Assembly (NCBI GenBank): GCA_022495005.1
Contig: JAGYXB010000463.1
Coordinates: forward strand, 1,573,921-1,637,920
Origin: Rhyacophila brunnea
Taxonomy: Eukaryota > Arthropoda > Insecta > Trichoptera > Rhyacophilidae
Direction of reading: 5' to 3'
DNA length: 64,000 nucleotides
Within the stretch, counting starts at the first letter, position 1; each line of letters starts with the position of its first letter. Below, in pieces: positions 23,598 to 35,874 of this stretch. The notes under the pieces were generated by a model that had not been told where the DNA came from, searched no databases, and was given only the letters and a program-made list of their open reading frames with translations. Made by a program: the position numbers and the translations under genes.

Positions 23598-23917
23598 CAG
23601 GGAACTCAGAAATAATGGGAACTGAAATACCTAACGGGTAAGGAGTATGTAGCAGGTAACCGATCTTGAGTAAGGAAGAATCCGGCATAAACTTAAACAC
23701 GTGTCAAGAACCCAGTAGGTACGTCGAATACTGACAACGGCTCTCGGTTTATGCATTGACGCTCATTTAATATTGGTGTAGGAATTACACACACTATTTC
23801 ACGTGCATAATGCGTGTTTCATTTTCGTAGGACAATCACACATTCAAAACCCTGCATCAAAATGTAGCGTATTGAATATAGCCTATCGGAATTCTATGTA
23901 ATTCTACCTGTTCTATG
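23598..23917 (-). mobile_element. hAT-A MITE, reverse copy
   Basis: CAGGGAACTCAGAAATAATG to CCTGTTCTATG, the reverse of the hAT-A consensus, almost full length. No convincing 8-bp target duplication remains. Confidence 0.8.
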
Positions 23918-24057
23918 CTCTGTGCCCTCCAAAGATCCTGGCCTAGGGGTCCACTTCAGAATGTAGAGGAAAATGCCTTGCCTCCATGCCTTACGATAGA
24001 TGTTTCACTTGCACACGTGAGCACTGTTAACACACATTGGATAAATAAGCACAATAG

Positions 24058-24665
24058 CAAATCATTTATTTATTTATTTGAGAATACAAAACATTGTGGA
24101 CATAACAAATCTAAATTCAAGACGTACACAACATGAGATTTACATTATAACAAATAGGTATTACCCTCACAAGAGAGAAGAAGAGAATATAGAAAATAAT
24201 AATAAAAGAAAAAAATAAAATCAAAACATACTTAAGTACCTACCATTTAATACAGAAAAATAAAATTTTGAAAACAAAAAACATACAATTTTATACAGAA
24301 AAATAAAGTTTCAAAAACAAAATGCAAAGTACCTACATCATTGAAAGTGTCTATGCTTTAGGGAGCGCATTTACTAATCTTGCACCCCTCGCTAATGGTG
24401 CCTGATAGGCTTGACACGAGGAAACGGTTTCGATCCAGAATAAATCATGGCTGCGACCACGTAGGTAATTGACAGGCGCATGTAGATTCAAATTCATTTG
24501 GCCACTAGGATTGGAAACCATCCCTCGTGATAACAGGCAAAAGTGTTTCAAGAGCAGAAGAGACCGACGAGATTCAAGAGAGTGAAAAGTAAGCATGCCT
24601 TGTAGAAAGGCAGTAGCAAAATAATCATTTGACGAATTAACGAAAGGAAAATAGTTTATGATAAA
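24058..24665 (-). repeat. Second copy of the probable LINE-derived repeat
   Basis: Begins with a TTTATTTATTTATTTGAG tract, typical of an inverted A-rich 3' tail, and then matches 20160-20710. A 107-codon frame in it has no recognised domain. Confidence 0.5.
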
Positions 24666-26190
24666 AAAATGCAAGACGTGTTATTATAGCTGTAGACGCA
24701 AATAACATATCTACATATTGACATGCATATTGTAGTAAGTGCCTACAGACTTATTTGCTTATGTTGATAAATTTTCTGGCCACCAGTTACGCACGCCAAA
24801 GGATCAGGACCGGTTCTCGCTGTGCTCAGGTAAGGACAGAGGATCTGGTAGTGCTGTCTCCGCCTGTCAGTGAGTCGCGCGAGTGACTCGCTTCAAGACA
24901 GTCACTGAAACGTCCACAGACTGGACTGGTCAATTGGAGAATAAACCTATAAGTAGTTAGGTAGGTAAATAAGTATACCTATGTAGGTACCTATTAACCA
25001 GTCGATATTTATTCTATCGTCAATGACTATTCCCTTTTTGAGATAGATATGCAGGTTTTTATAAAGGTACATTCACAATCAATATTCTTTACCTACGAAT
25101 GCATAACTTACTATGGGTAGTTACTAGGTAGGTACCTAGGTAATATTCTTAGGTAATATCACTATCACCGATCCCCAATTGACACCGGAAAACCCAATCC
25201 ATGGCAGGATTTACGCTTAATAAAGGCAGCATGGATTAGGTAATACATAAATGCACATTGGAAGGCCTCAAATTAGCTTAGGTAGGTATGTAGGTATGTT
25301 TCAGGGCTTTAGGGCTACGCAATATTTTAAAAAAAAACATGTTTTTAAAAAAAATCATTTTTTTGCAAAATCATTCAAAATTATGAATATATTATTTATA
25401 GAGTATTTTGAACACATTTTTTTAAATAAAGATATTTTTTATTAAATGAATATTGCATAAGATTGAAAAATGTAACGTTGCTAATTGAACGTGGGTAGGT
25501 AGGTACATACCTACCTAATTCGAAGACCACAAAAACATACATCAAACAATCCATTGGAATTCGGTCAATGTGCTTTACCAATCAAGTTACGTGCACCATA
25601 CCTAATCATGATGAAATGAACCAATCGGTAATTCCAAGTACAATTAAATCTCGTTAATATGGGCGACTTTCAAAATCCTTTCTTCATGAGGTGTTTCGAT
25701 TTATAGTTATGCAGGTATCGTCAATAAAGAATGGTACCTACCTACCAACATTCTGTAATCTTGTGTAGGTTGATACCTACTTACCTATCTAATTTTTTTT
25801 TTTGAAAAATTGTTTTTGAGATTTCGCATGAATTTTAATACTTAATTAGAAATCAAATCAAAAAATGAGATGCAAGACAATGTAATAATATTATCTTACC
25901 GTGGGAGAGATGACCCAGTATAGGACGTACATATTGGGTATAATATATTAAGAATTGCTCCCAAACACGTCATTTTAGATGATAAGCTTGGACATTTTTT
26001 TAATCTTATAATTGTAAAAATACCGATAACACGTAAGGATAATCAATTTTCTCTTCTCCCTTCAGTTGACTCTCGACTTCTCGGAGTAGATAAAATAAAT
26101 CTATTGTGTCTATGAAGATCCTTTGCCAAATATATTGATAAAACGTGGCTACATATTTTCATTCATCACGGTATTTTTAAGTACCTAATT
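24666..26190. other. Upstream DNA without recognisable gene
   Basis: Mixed AT-rich DNA. A GC-richer patch at 24780-24940 (CTGTCAGTGAGTCGCGCGAG) has no frame. TAGG palindromes occur at 25110-25145 and 25495-25520. Confidence 0.5.
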
Positions 26191-26235
26191 TAAACCGGCT
26201 CGCACATCTAAACTCGTCTTGTCTGCAACGTGTCG
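26190..26235 (+). mobile_element. Solo left end of a TTAA-type MITE
   Basis: TTAA followed by ACCGGCTCGCACATC matches the terminal repeats of the element at 40778-41248. The other end was not found. Confidence 0.5.
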
Positions 26236-26405
26236 AATATGTAGATATGACATAATCGTTATTCACAAATTAGGTAGATCCTACCTAACTATGTTAAAAG
26301 ATTTTGATAACCTATTGTGAATATCTTGATTAGCTTGATTGAAAATCTACGCAGGAATTGATTTTTTTTTTCAAGCTTTTATGGGAAAATATCTATAGGT
26401 AGGTA

Positions 26406-26699
26406 CACAGAACAGATAATAAATAGAATACCGATAGTCTATATTCAATACGCCGCATCTTGATGCAGGGTTTTGAATGTGTGAGTGTCCTACGAAAATG
26501 AAGCACGCATTATTCACGTGTAATACACCAACATTAAATGAGCGTAAATGCATAAGCCGAGAGCAGTTTTTAGTATTCGACGTAAAACGTATTCTTAACA
26601 CGTGTGTAAATTTAACCCGGATTCTTCCTTACTCGAGTCGGTTACCTGCTTCGCCTTACCCGTTATGTATTTCAGTTCCCATTATTTCTGAGTTCCCTG
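26406..26699 (+). mobile_element. hAT-A MITE flanked by a 23-bp direct repeat
   Basis: CACAGAACAG to GAGTTCCCTG. Instead of the 8-bp duplication seen at other copies, a 23-bp direct repeat (26383-26405 and 26699-26721, beginning GGGAAAATATC) flanks it, overlapping the last base of the element. Non-coding. Confidence 0.85.
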
Positions 26700-27281
26700 G
26701 GAAAATATCTATAGGTAGGTATACCTACTTATGTATAAGTATTATATACATAATATATTAAAGTATTTGGCTGTAAGGTATCTGAGTAGGTATCTACCTA
26801 GATATACTTATAGGTACAACATACCTATCACAATGTAGATACTCGTATTTAAATTGAAAATTTTATGTCAGATCCGCGTAAGGAATTCATTAAAAATACT
26901 ACATTGTAAACGGTGTTTACGATTTTATACGACATAATATAAACTTCTTCATAACTTGTCGAAGCCATATTGAAATGTGGTTTCGGTAATGATCGTTTTA
27001 ATCTCCACCAACGCCGGTAATATATTGCCCACTTCGTGCTCATCAAAGATATCGTATAAACATAGACGGTAAAAACGTCACGTAAGTTGTAAATTTACCA
27101 TTGAGTTACCAATTCAATTTAGTTTCGTCTTTGTTGTGGTTTTGTTTAGCTTATTCTTATACAATAATTATACATTGTCATTGATAGGTATTTAATACCT
27201 GAAGCGAAATGAATAAGTTGGCAAGTAATCTAGATAGGTATGTACATACACAGGTATTTACTTATAATATATACCTACCAT

Positions 27282-27708
27282 CATGGCCCCCACAAGGGGG
27301 GGGGCTGGGAAGGCTCTAGCCTGGGGTCCGAGGCTCAGGAAGGGCCCAGCGTGACGTGTCAACCAGATAAGTGAGATAAACACAGATCACAAATCTGCTC
27401 TAATAGTAAAAAAAAGTTGACTGCGGCACTATTTTGCTTCAATGACATTAGTAATTAAATATATTTGGTTGTACTATGCTGTTTTTTTAACTATGTGCCG
27501 ATAAACTCCATAATTCAAATGGATGTAGGTACCTACATATTAAAAATACAAAAAATCGCCAAAAATACACCTTAATTTTACCGCGTACCTATACCATTTG
27601 GATAACGCTACTGCAGCGCATCACACTGCCTTTCCCCTGAACGATAGGTAGGGGGGGGGGCCGCCAAACATCCTACCCTGGGGCCCGCTTTAGGATGTGG
27701 GGGCCATG
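27282..27708 (+). mobile_element. hAT-C MITE with 8-bp target duplication
   Basis: CATGGCCCCCACA to TGTGGGGGCCATG, with flanks CCTACCAT (27274-27281) and CCTACCAA (27709-27716). The interior matches the other copies. Non-coding. Confidence 0.88.
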
Positions 27709-27752
27709 CCTACCAATTGACATGGTCTTAAATCTAAGCCAAAGGTCGCCAA

Positions 27753-28124
27753 CGCAGAACAGATTAATAAAATATAGGTACCTTGAAGTAAGTAGGTACC
27801 TAATTCAGTTAGGCTACCTAATACACTAATATTTTGAAGCAGGGTTTAAAAATGTGTAAGTGTACTACGAACATGCAACACACATCATAGAAGTCCAATA
27901 GTGTGTATTGCAACCTTAAAATACACCAATATTAAGTGAGCGTCAGTGTATAAACCGAGAGCTGTTATCAGAACGAAGGGCAAGCTAAAAATGACGTATT
28001 GCCTTGACTCGTGTTTAAGTTTATCCCACATTCTTCCATACTCGAGATCGGTTGGCTGTTAGGTACCTACTTCACAGTTCACACCCGTTAGGTATTTCAG
28101 TTCCCATTATTTCTGAGCTCCCTG
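27753..28124 (+). mobile_element. Diverged hAT-A copy
   Basis: Recognisable hAT-A landmarks (GCAGAACAGAT, GGTTTAAAAATGTGTAAGTG, TAAACCGAGAGCTGTTATCA, CAGTTCCCATTATTTCTGAG), but more changed than the other copies and without target duplication. Probably one of the oldest insertions. Confidence 0.7.
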
Positions 28125-29135
28125 TATTTCGATGACGATACAATAAGTAAAGTAGGTACCTCATATTTCCACAAAAACTTTTTTTTATTTGGGGCGGCGG
28201 AAATTTTGAGCTAGCACCCAGTCGGCAGTCGCTTTTGGCGCGTCCCTGCCTAGGTAGGTATATCTAATCTAATTTAAGTAGGTACCTATACCTATATATT
28301 AGATGTTCCTAGACACAAAAACTCCTGGAACGATCTTCAATAAGCATAGATATTTGATTGGTACATAAGTATTTAGAGACCGTCGGGTGTTCGTTACGCC
28401 ACGGTATACACCCTGTAGAGTAAATGGGATGTGCAGAGGAGGCGAATCTTATAATACATTGGTTATAACAATAGTTTTACCCAACAGGGTTATTTATTTT
28501 TAACTCTTTTTATAACCAATAATTATGGTTTAGGTACCGAATACATTTTTAGTTTTGTACTTAAACATAATTTTATTCGTTTTTAATTCCTAAAAGTATC
28601 TTGATAATTGTAATGAAAGAGACGCATGCAAACAATTTAGGCTTTTTGATAAAATACCTAAATATTATCTTCGTGTAGGTAGGTAGTTAGTTAGGTTTAT
28701 AGGTACCCATCTAATAGGCAACCATTACTTAATAATCATAATTGATGGTCTAATTTGTACGAAATTTACATATAAATGCTCAGATGGGTATATAGGTAAT
28801 AGGTATGCTGGGCTTACGCAGTCAATTAATTACCATTATATGAATAATTTTACATACATTTTAGAAGGTAGGTATATCAATATAATAAGTAAGTAGGTAC
28901 CTACCTAAAATAGGACATTCAAACAGAGAAATTGTATACAATAGGGCAGTGATATTATTAGAATAATCAAACAACCGGCTCGCAATTCAATTTGACTTGA
29001 CTACCTACCTACCTAGTAACCAATATTATAGTTTCTACCTACCGGCTATCCACGCACACCTAAATTATGTATGTGAAAGTAAAACAGAGAGATGAAATTC
29101 ATAATAATTTATTAATTATTTTTAAGGTGGCGTGA
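28125..29135. other. TAGG-rich upstream DNA, no gene
   Basis: Several TAGG/CCTA tracts (28250-28300, 28670-28690, 28890-28910, 28998-29016). A truncated TTAA-MITE-like end (ACCGGCTCGCAATTC) lies near 28976. Nothing coding. Confidence 0.55.
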
Positions 29136-29139
29136 GGGG

Positions 29140-29480
29140 GTGGGTTCACAAAATGCCACTAGCAGATGCCACTGACTTCCGTATTTACCCCACCTTCACG
29201 TCGTTTCAATCACGGGCCTTTACACTTTTCCGGGTACATTCCTCATACCCAGACATTTGACCTGCAACTACGTGGGTGTCGAATGCACGTGGCTTAATGT
29301 ATATAATTATTAAAATCATTAATGACTGTTTGTGTTACCCTTTCTATAGTGTCTTTTAAACATGCCACGTTGGAATATTAAAGTAGACATTATATGCCTC
29401 AGATGGTTGCACCAATTTTACGGGTCTACCACACTGACACCAGAATTGCGTGTCGTAGAATGCCGAGAGAAGAAAGTATG
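29140..29480 (+). repeat. Dispersed repeat (copy of the 18640 family)
   Basis: GCCACTGACTTCCGTATTTACC, ACTTTTCCGGGTACATTCC and GGTGTCGAATGCACGTGGC align with 18640-18960 and, in reverse, with 55230-55520. hAT-B inserted at its right edge. Confidence 0.55.
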
Positions 29481-29491
29481 TAGGTACGTAT

Positions 29492-30074
29492 CAGTGGCGA
29501 AGGGTGGAGGTAAGCTGTTAAGATTCGCTATAAATAGTGCACACTAAACTTTGTTAGTCATATGTATTTGTTTTTATTGAACTAAGACTACAATTTACAG
29601 ATGGTATTAGTTAGTTTTTAAAAATCAATTAAACCCTGCCTAAACGAAACCATAATAGATTTGGTCTAATTTGGGCAATGCGACAAAATTGTGTACAATT
29701 TTTCATTCATAGTTATTTGTTTTCGTTGGATTAAAACTACATATTACACATATTTTTGGTTCATTTTTTTGATTCATTAAGCCCTGCGTAAACCAAACTA
29801 TAATAAATAGAAAATATTATTCTATCTATAAAATGCTCAAAGTTATGTATGATTTAATTGCATAATTTTAGATATTTTATAGATAGACATGTATTTTTTG
29901 ACTAATATCTATTATGGCTTGGTTTCTCAGGGTTTAATTGAATTTTAAAATCTAACCCACACTATCTGTTAATTGTAGTCTTATTTCAATGATAACAAAT
30001 ATGTATGTCTGAAAAAGTTTAATGTGCACTATTTATGGCGTATCTTAACAGCCTACCTCCACCCTTCGCCACTG
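29492..30074 (+). mobile_element. hAT-B, complete copy with perfect 8-bp target duplication
   Basis: Starts CAGTGGCGAAGGGTGGAGG and ends with the inverse CCTCCACCCTTCGCCACTG. GTACGTAT lies on both sides (29484-29491 and 30075-30082) and fits the hAT target pattern nTnnnnAn. It is 583 bp with no transposase. The middle holds a partly repeated hAT-B segment (about 29700-29830), as if internally duplicated. Confidence 0.92.
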
Positions 30075-30082
30075 GTACGTAT

Positions 30083-31026
30083 ATGATGCTTATGTCGGAA
30101 TGTATCGGTATCTACTGGTTTTTTAATAATTAGGTACCTAGCTCTAACGAGTGAATGGAAAAATTATAAAACAATGGAACCCCGTTATTTAGTTTTGGTT
30201 TAAACGTTCTACGGTAAGATGCGGAATCAAGATTTCCAGTTCCTAAATAATTAAAGGATTCGCGGTGTTCCGAAGTTCCAGGATTCGGTTCCGTTTTCTA
30301 GCCCTGCTCGCATGCATAAAGCAACACCTTCTATTAGTAAATGCAAGCATTGTATGTAGGTACCTACAACAGGCGGCATTTGATTTTCAACAAATAGCTC
30401 TAGTCATATCGCATTGACTTATATTGATCAATGAAACTTTATAAATAACTACCTAAGTATGTAATACCTAGTCGGTTATAGAACGTAAAAAAAATATATC
30501 GTAGTAATAAAAATCATTGTGATTATGTTATATGAACACAAAATTAAATTAATGAATGCTTCTGCAGAAACCAGAGTTTCTTTTATTTAATTACGTCTAT
30601 TCTACTTTTCTCAAATCAATTAAGTATTTTAGAAATGATGCTTAGACTTATTTAAACAATATTATTGTTTGGTATTATTGGTAGGTAGGTAAGTAGCGTT
30701 TGTCATGACTTTCTTCAGTTTGTTAAGCGGATATGACAAGTGTTTATGGCAATCATTTTTGAAATTACGCTTTGAGTGTAATTTTCAGAGTTGTATTCAC
30801 TGTGATGGCGCGGTGGCTCTAAACATTTTATTAAATTTAACGACACAAACGAAATAAAAAAAAAAGTGTAACGCTGGTTTGAGTATGTCGATGCACCTTC
30901 TTAAATCTTCTGACGAATCGTTTGTGACATCTACATTAAAGAAAATCACCGCTTCCCAAAACCTTCGATATGAATGATGTGCAGGATTTCTGGTTTGCCT
31001 ATAGTTATTTCGGTTAACCATACATA
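30083..31026. other. Upstream DNA without recognisable gene
   Basis: AT-rich, with few repeats. The short open frames (for example 30797-31021, minus) have no recognised domain and look incidental. Confidence 0.5.
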
Positions 31027-31034
31027 CCTACTAT

Positions 31035-32118
31035 CAGTGGCGAAGGCTCCATACTAAGCGATTATTTAAAGCTTACCTTCTATTTTCAAGTATTTAATTT
31101 ATATAAATAAATATCTATATTGTAGGACATTGTAGGTTATAATAAAAATATTGATTGCCATCTATCGTCGTTATTTATAAGTAGAGCTTTTAATTTAGTC
31201 AAGTTTCGAATCAAAAATAAATGATGGAACGTCACAACGTGAGTGCTATTTTTAGAAATATTTCAACGATAATCCAAGCCGAATTTTCTACCGCAATTCA
31301 GTTGCCAACTTCATGCATGTCTACGTTTTTGTTCGAGACTCGGAAGCGTAAACAGATAAGCTTATTCGAAATGTTGATTTGTTTATTGTCTATGCTTATC
31401 TTTAAAAGCAAATAATAAATAATAAGGATGATTAAAAAAATAATAACTATTGTGTTCGATCACATATAATTTATAAATTGTTATTAAAAATAAATATTGT
31501 ATTAATTCGCGATTATTATTTAGGTTACTTCAGTCATAGACACACATAACATGCTATTCACAGTTTATATCATTTTGACATTTCAAAGCGATGATAAAGG
31601 TTTATTTTATAATACAAAATTCATTGTGTTACTGTGTTTTGAATGTAAATAAATTATCTCATATTGTACCGAAATCATTCAATTAAATTGTGTAGTGTCC
31701 CGGTAGAAAATGTGCGAACGATTGCATTTAAAAATTATCAAAGCTTGACCTTCCAAGGGTTTATTTAGATTTGAATACAGCAAAAAAACTTATATTAGAC
31801 ATTTTCACAACAATTTATATGATAAATATTTGTTTTTAACTGGCAGTTATACATTAAACAAACTTTTTTGTTGGCGATGCGTATTGTTTGGTAAAGAAAG
31901 TATGCGTGAAATTCTACTGCCATGAGTGATTTAAACAATTTGACAAATTCAGCGGTGAAACCTATGACCAGTGTGTCGTTGTCATTAGTGTGCACCTATT
32001 CATCATTAGTAATATCGTAAGTATTATCTTCTTATTTCCCGTAAGTTACCTGACAAGTGTGCTCTTTTTCTCTGATCTCCACAGCTTACCTCTTTCCAAA
32101 AGTCACCCTTCGCCACTG
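31035..32118 (-). mobile_element. hAT-D element, 1084 bp, with perfect 8-bp target duplication
   Basis: Left end CAGTGGCGAAGGCTCCATAC, right end GTCACCCTTCGCCACTG. CCTACTAT lies on both sides (31027-31034 and 32119-32126). In reverse, its two ends match those of the 12028-13007 copy, but the interior is different. No transposase frame longer than about 70 codons exists. Confidence 0.9.
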
Positions 32119-32567
32119 CCTACTATAGTATGCCATATGACTTCCTCTCGTAGAAACCAGGTCGCAATAATAAATCCGTGCAAATGAAGGTTCGACAGAC
32201 TTGAGTAAAATGTAGACTATGTATTGGCTAGGGCTAGAGCTTGGCAGTACCTATACAATTACATATAGATAATATTACTACAACGTACCCGGACAATTGG
32301 CCTTGCGGATAGTATAATTACTAATTAAAAATATATATTATCTTCTCACAATGACCACGAAATTACAAAACTATAATTATTGTGTGTAGGTATTTACCTA
32401 CACCAACACTGCACAATCCAATTTCATCAATACTGGTAGTGTAGTTTTTGCGTTGAGACGGGAATGAATTTTTTTTAACACTAACGTAACTGGTCATAAG
32501 GCTCAATGGCAGTAGTGAAGTAAAACACTACAGAGTAGTGAAGTGAAACAATCACAAACTCCCTTTG

Positions 32568-32670
32568 AGAAAATCACATAAATATATTGTGACCACACCG
32601 GGATCAAACCCGGAGCCTCTGGGTAAAAAGTCAGTGCTTTACGCACTGAATTACAAGTGCCGCCTCTTCT
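32568..32670 (-). repeat. tRNA-related SINE relic
   Basis: The minus strand has GGGTTTGATCCCGG (B-box-like) preceded by an A-box-like region. The flank ATAAATATATTGTGACCACA resembles that of 62737-62830. It is too decayed to be a tRNA gene. Confidence 0.5.
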
Positions 32671-33044
32671 TCTTCTACCATGGTCTCGCCTATATATAGG
32701 ATTTCTCCCTTGTAACTATGTACCTACTTATAGTTATCTATGGTGAATACTGAATACCTACATCTGGGGATGTCGCATAATATTGTGATCAAAGTATGTA
32801 AACTTTCTAAAATGTCTTTGCGTTTTAATATAGAAAATAGTTATGTTATCTGGATTTTAAGATTATTTAATAAAAAATAAATATTTGTTTTTATACCCAG
32901 ACCGTAAAAACTACCATTTGTATACGATTTTTGTACTTTCTGACTTGTCTTTTGTGGAAAACCATCTCTGGTTAGACCAGTGATTTTCTGCTGTTACGCA
33001 GGTTACTATACCTATATATATTTTCAATAATCTATGCAGCAGTC

Positions 33045-33190
33045 ATTCTTCTTTTTATCGTGGCCTCCCCCAGCGGAGGTCGGCCACCATCAGGACGATC
33101 TTAATCTTACCACCTGCTACCCTGAACTGTACCACTTCACTGAACTGTACCAATCAAAATGCGGCGTCGTCCTCTACTAAGGTTATCGTT
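33045..33190 (-). repeat. Probable non-LTR retrotransposon 3' fragment
   Basis: TTCTTCTTTTTATCGTGGCC followed by a GGTCGGCCACCATCAGGACG block has the look of an inverted LINE 3' end. No protein motif confirms it. Confidence 0.35.
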
Positions 33191-34265
33191 GACCTTTCCA
33201 TATAATATGACAATTTGGGGAATACTATACTTTTCTCATAATGTGCCTGAGATACTGTAGTTTTTGGTTTTGATACTAAACATAACTTCTCATGACACCT
33301 CGCAACTATCCATATACCTACCTACTCAATAAATAAGGAGTCAAAATAATTAGATCTGTACCTATCTACCTGCAAATGGCAAATATTGTAGGTATAAGTA
33401 CAACTTAACCATCGTCTGGGAATTTGTCTGAAAAATCTATCAAAAAAAATATTAAACAGTAATGGTTGATAACCACTTTTCCCCATATGATTATCATCGC
33501 TTGCATAATTCCATGTTATAGTTATTTATCTCTCGCGAAGCTTGCCGCTTGTAAATAAATAATTGGTCGTAATTGAATCGCGCCCAATTACGCTCAATTA
33601 CAATAATTAGGTATTACAATCATTTACAATTTACAATCACACGCTAGTCGCTGTAATTAGCTTTTACAAAACTCGGCTAAAAATGTTTTATAATGATTTT
33701 GATGAGATGAATAAAATTGTAAAGGCTTGGGTGTACGCAGCTGTCAGAATAGTAAACCCACATAGCGACATAATAAAAATATATTCTCTCGGGTTTTTGA
33801 ACACCAGGCACCTACACTGCTACATTGGAAATAAAAATATATTATGAGAACAGCTTTTTGGTACATACTATTACAAATGAATGTTTTATATATTGTGTAT
33901 TAAAATCTAATAGTCGTTGGCGGTTTCCCTTGAAGTGGAATAACCGCAGTAGGTAATAGTTAAATCAGGAAGTCGTGCCAGTCAAACCCGTAAATATACC
34001 AATGGGCCGAAATCCCGAATGATCAAAATCCCACATCCCGGAAAAACTTTAGAATGGCATATAGAAGAGCTTCCCATTCATAATTGGTTTGTTTGTGGGA
34101 ATAAAGTGAATGCCTTCCGCTTCAAAATTATTAATGCTCAACTCTATTAGGTAGTATTGTATTTTAACAATCAATAGTAGTTTATAGCACGGATCAAATT
34201 GTGTAATAGAAAACCAAAAACCTACGTTAATCTAGTCTCGGCATCTGATTGGTAGGTATGTAGGT
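33191..34265. other. Upstream DNA without recognisable gene
   Basis: AT-rich, with few TAGG tracts and several ATTA/TAAT homeodomain-type core sites (for example 33590-33610). No element ends or frames. Confidence 0.5.
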
Positions 34266-34273
34266 AGGTACCT

Positions 34274-34704
34274 CATGGCCCCCACAAGGAGGGAACTGAC
34301 AGGGCTCTAGCCCTGAGGCCCGGGCTCAGAGAGGGCCCGGTGTGGCGGGTCGACCTGATAAATGAGATGAACACACATCACAAATTTGCTCTAATCGGAA
34401 TAAAATTTTGCCTGCGGCACTATTTCGATTCGAGGATATTAACTTTTTTAAATATATTATTATGGTTGTGTCATTTTTGATTCTTTTGTGTTGATGACTC
34501 GACAAGTCCATAATTCGTGTACTATGTCATAGGTACTAAAAACAGCTAAAAATACACTGAATACCTACCCTTAATTTTATATCGAACACTATTTGAAAAA
34601 CTCTACTGTTGAGCGTCACACCACTGCATTTAACCTTAGTGATATGTAAGGGGGCCCGCTAATGACCCTGGCCTGGGGGGCCACTTCAGGATGTGGGGGC
34701 CATG
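34274..34704 (+). mobile_element. hAT-C MITE with 8-bp target duplication
   Basis: CATGGCCCCCACA to TGTGGGGGCCATG, with flanks AGGTACCT (34266-34273) and AGGTATCT (34705-34712). Full length, non-coding. Confidence 0.88.
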
Positions 34705-34712
34705 AGGTATCT

Positions 34713-35220
34713 ACCTTAAATCGCCACCATGCTTGTTTGTTCGAATTTTAAAATTAAATCATCATTCACTAAATAAAATGTCTCGACTAATATAATGCAT
34801 TTGCGAGTAAATTTGAAAACTTCAATTTAATAAAACATTTTTTTGGTATTTTTAATTTTAAATAATCAACAAAGACCAATCTAAAAAATTTAAAATGTTT
34901 TTGTTTATCTTCCGATTTAGATAAAAAAAATATCATTTTTTGGAATGTAGATTTTATTAGAACATCGTATTGTACCTACCTATAATTAATATTGTTTTCA
35001 TTAAAATGTAATTTGATATGTTTTTTAAAAAGTGACAAAATGACTTCGTAAAATTCTTCGAAAAATCGTAGTTAGGTAATTTAAAAAAAACATCGATTTT
35101 TTAAATGAATAAGTAAGTATGTATAATTTTATTTATTTTTATCGATTCGAGCTTTGGTATTATGACATCAAAGCTTTTTTCGATATATATGTAAACAACA
35201 CGTTATGCTCATGTCTATGA
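34713..35220. other. Very AT-rich spacer
   Basis: Poly-A/T runs and ATTTTTAAA-type low-complexity DNA. No feature recognised. Confidence 0.55.
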
Positions 35221-35368
35221 GTTGAGTTTTTACCAACTAAGCTACGCGCGTCCTATCTAATTGCGGCGAAATTAATCAGTATTATTTACAATTAGTTTGG
35301 TTAGCCTAGTTGGTAGAGCACAAGGGCGCAACTCTCATGGGCGTAGATTGAATCCCCCTGGGCGTCAT
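35221..35368. repeat. Two tRNA-like relics in opposite orientation
   Basis: 35223-35252 read on the minus strand gives GCGTAGCTTAGTTGGTAAAA (A-box-like). 35300-35368 on the plus strand gives TTAGCCTAGTTGGTAGAGCA and then GTAGATTGAATCCCC (A and B boxes). Neither folds into a full tRNA. They look like SINE heads joined head to head. Confidence 0.45.
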
Positions 35369-35874
35369 ATTTTTTTCTAGATATATTTTTCGGAGGTGTT
35401 TTTAAATTATGTATGTTCATTAAAGAATGTTACACTCTTAATTGTGGATTATTCGTTGAATTACAAAATAGATTATTAAATTGTTAACAAGTGCAAGTAG
35501 ATACCTACGTTATAGGTAGTTAACCAAAATAGGAAAGTCGACTGCCAAAAATTAATCTAATTTAGAGAACGCTTCAGAGAGAATTCAAAACTAAACTTAA
35601 TTAACTAAACTTGAATTAAACGTTACGTTCTGTCTTTATTCTGGCCATACGTAATAGAATACAGAATATGAAAAAAATAAAGAGATACATACCTAGGTAC
35701 CTACATAATTTGAAAAAAAAAGGTTTCTATATAATGGCGACGGGACAATGGTTTGCTTGTTCTTTGATCTAATTCCGAAAGGTGCTAAGGTGAAGTAAGG
35801 AAGTAGGTAGATGCATATCTAATAACCTACACCAAATATCAAAGATTTTTTTACCTTAATATGTATTTTCTGTT
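35369..35874. other. AT-rich spacer
   Basis: No gene or element ends recognised; a TAGG tract lies near 35693. Confidence 0.5.

Noticed and set aside
23930..23990. Possible further hAT-C fragment (CCTGGCCTAGGGGTCCACTT)
   Set aside because: Resembles the right end of hAT-C for about 35 bp only, with no terminus or flanking duplication.
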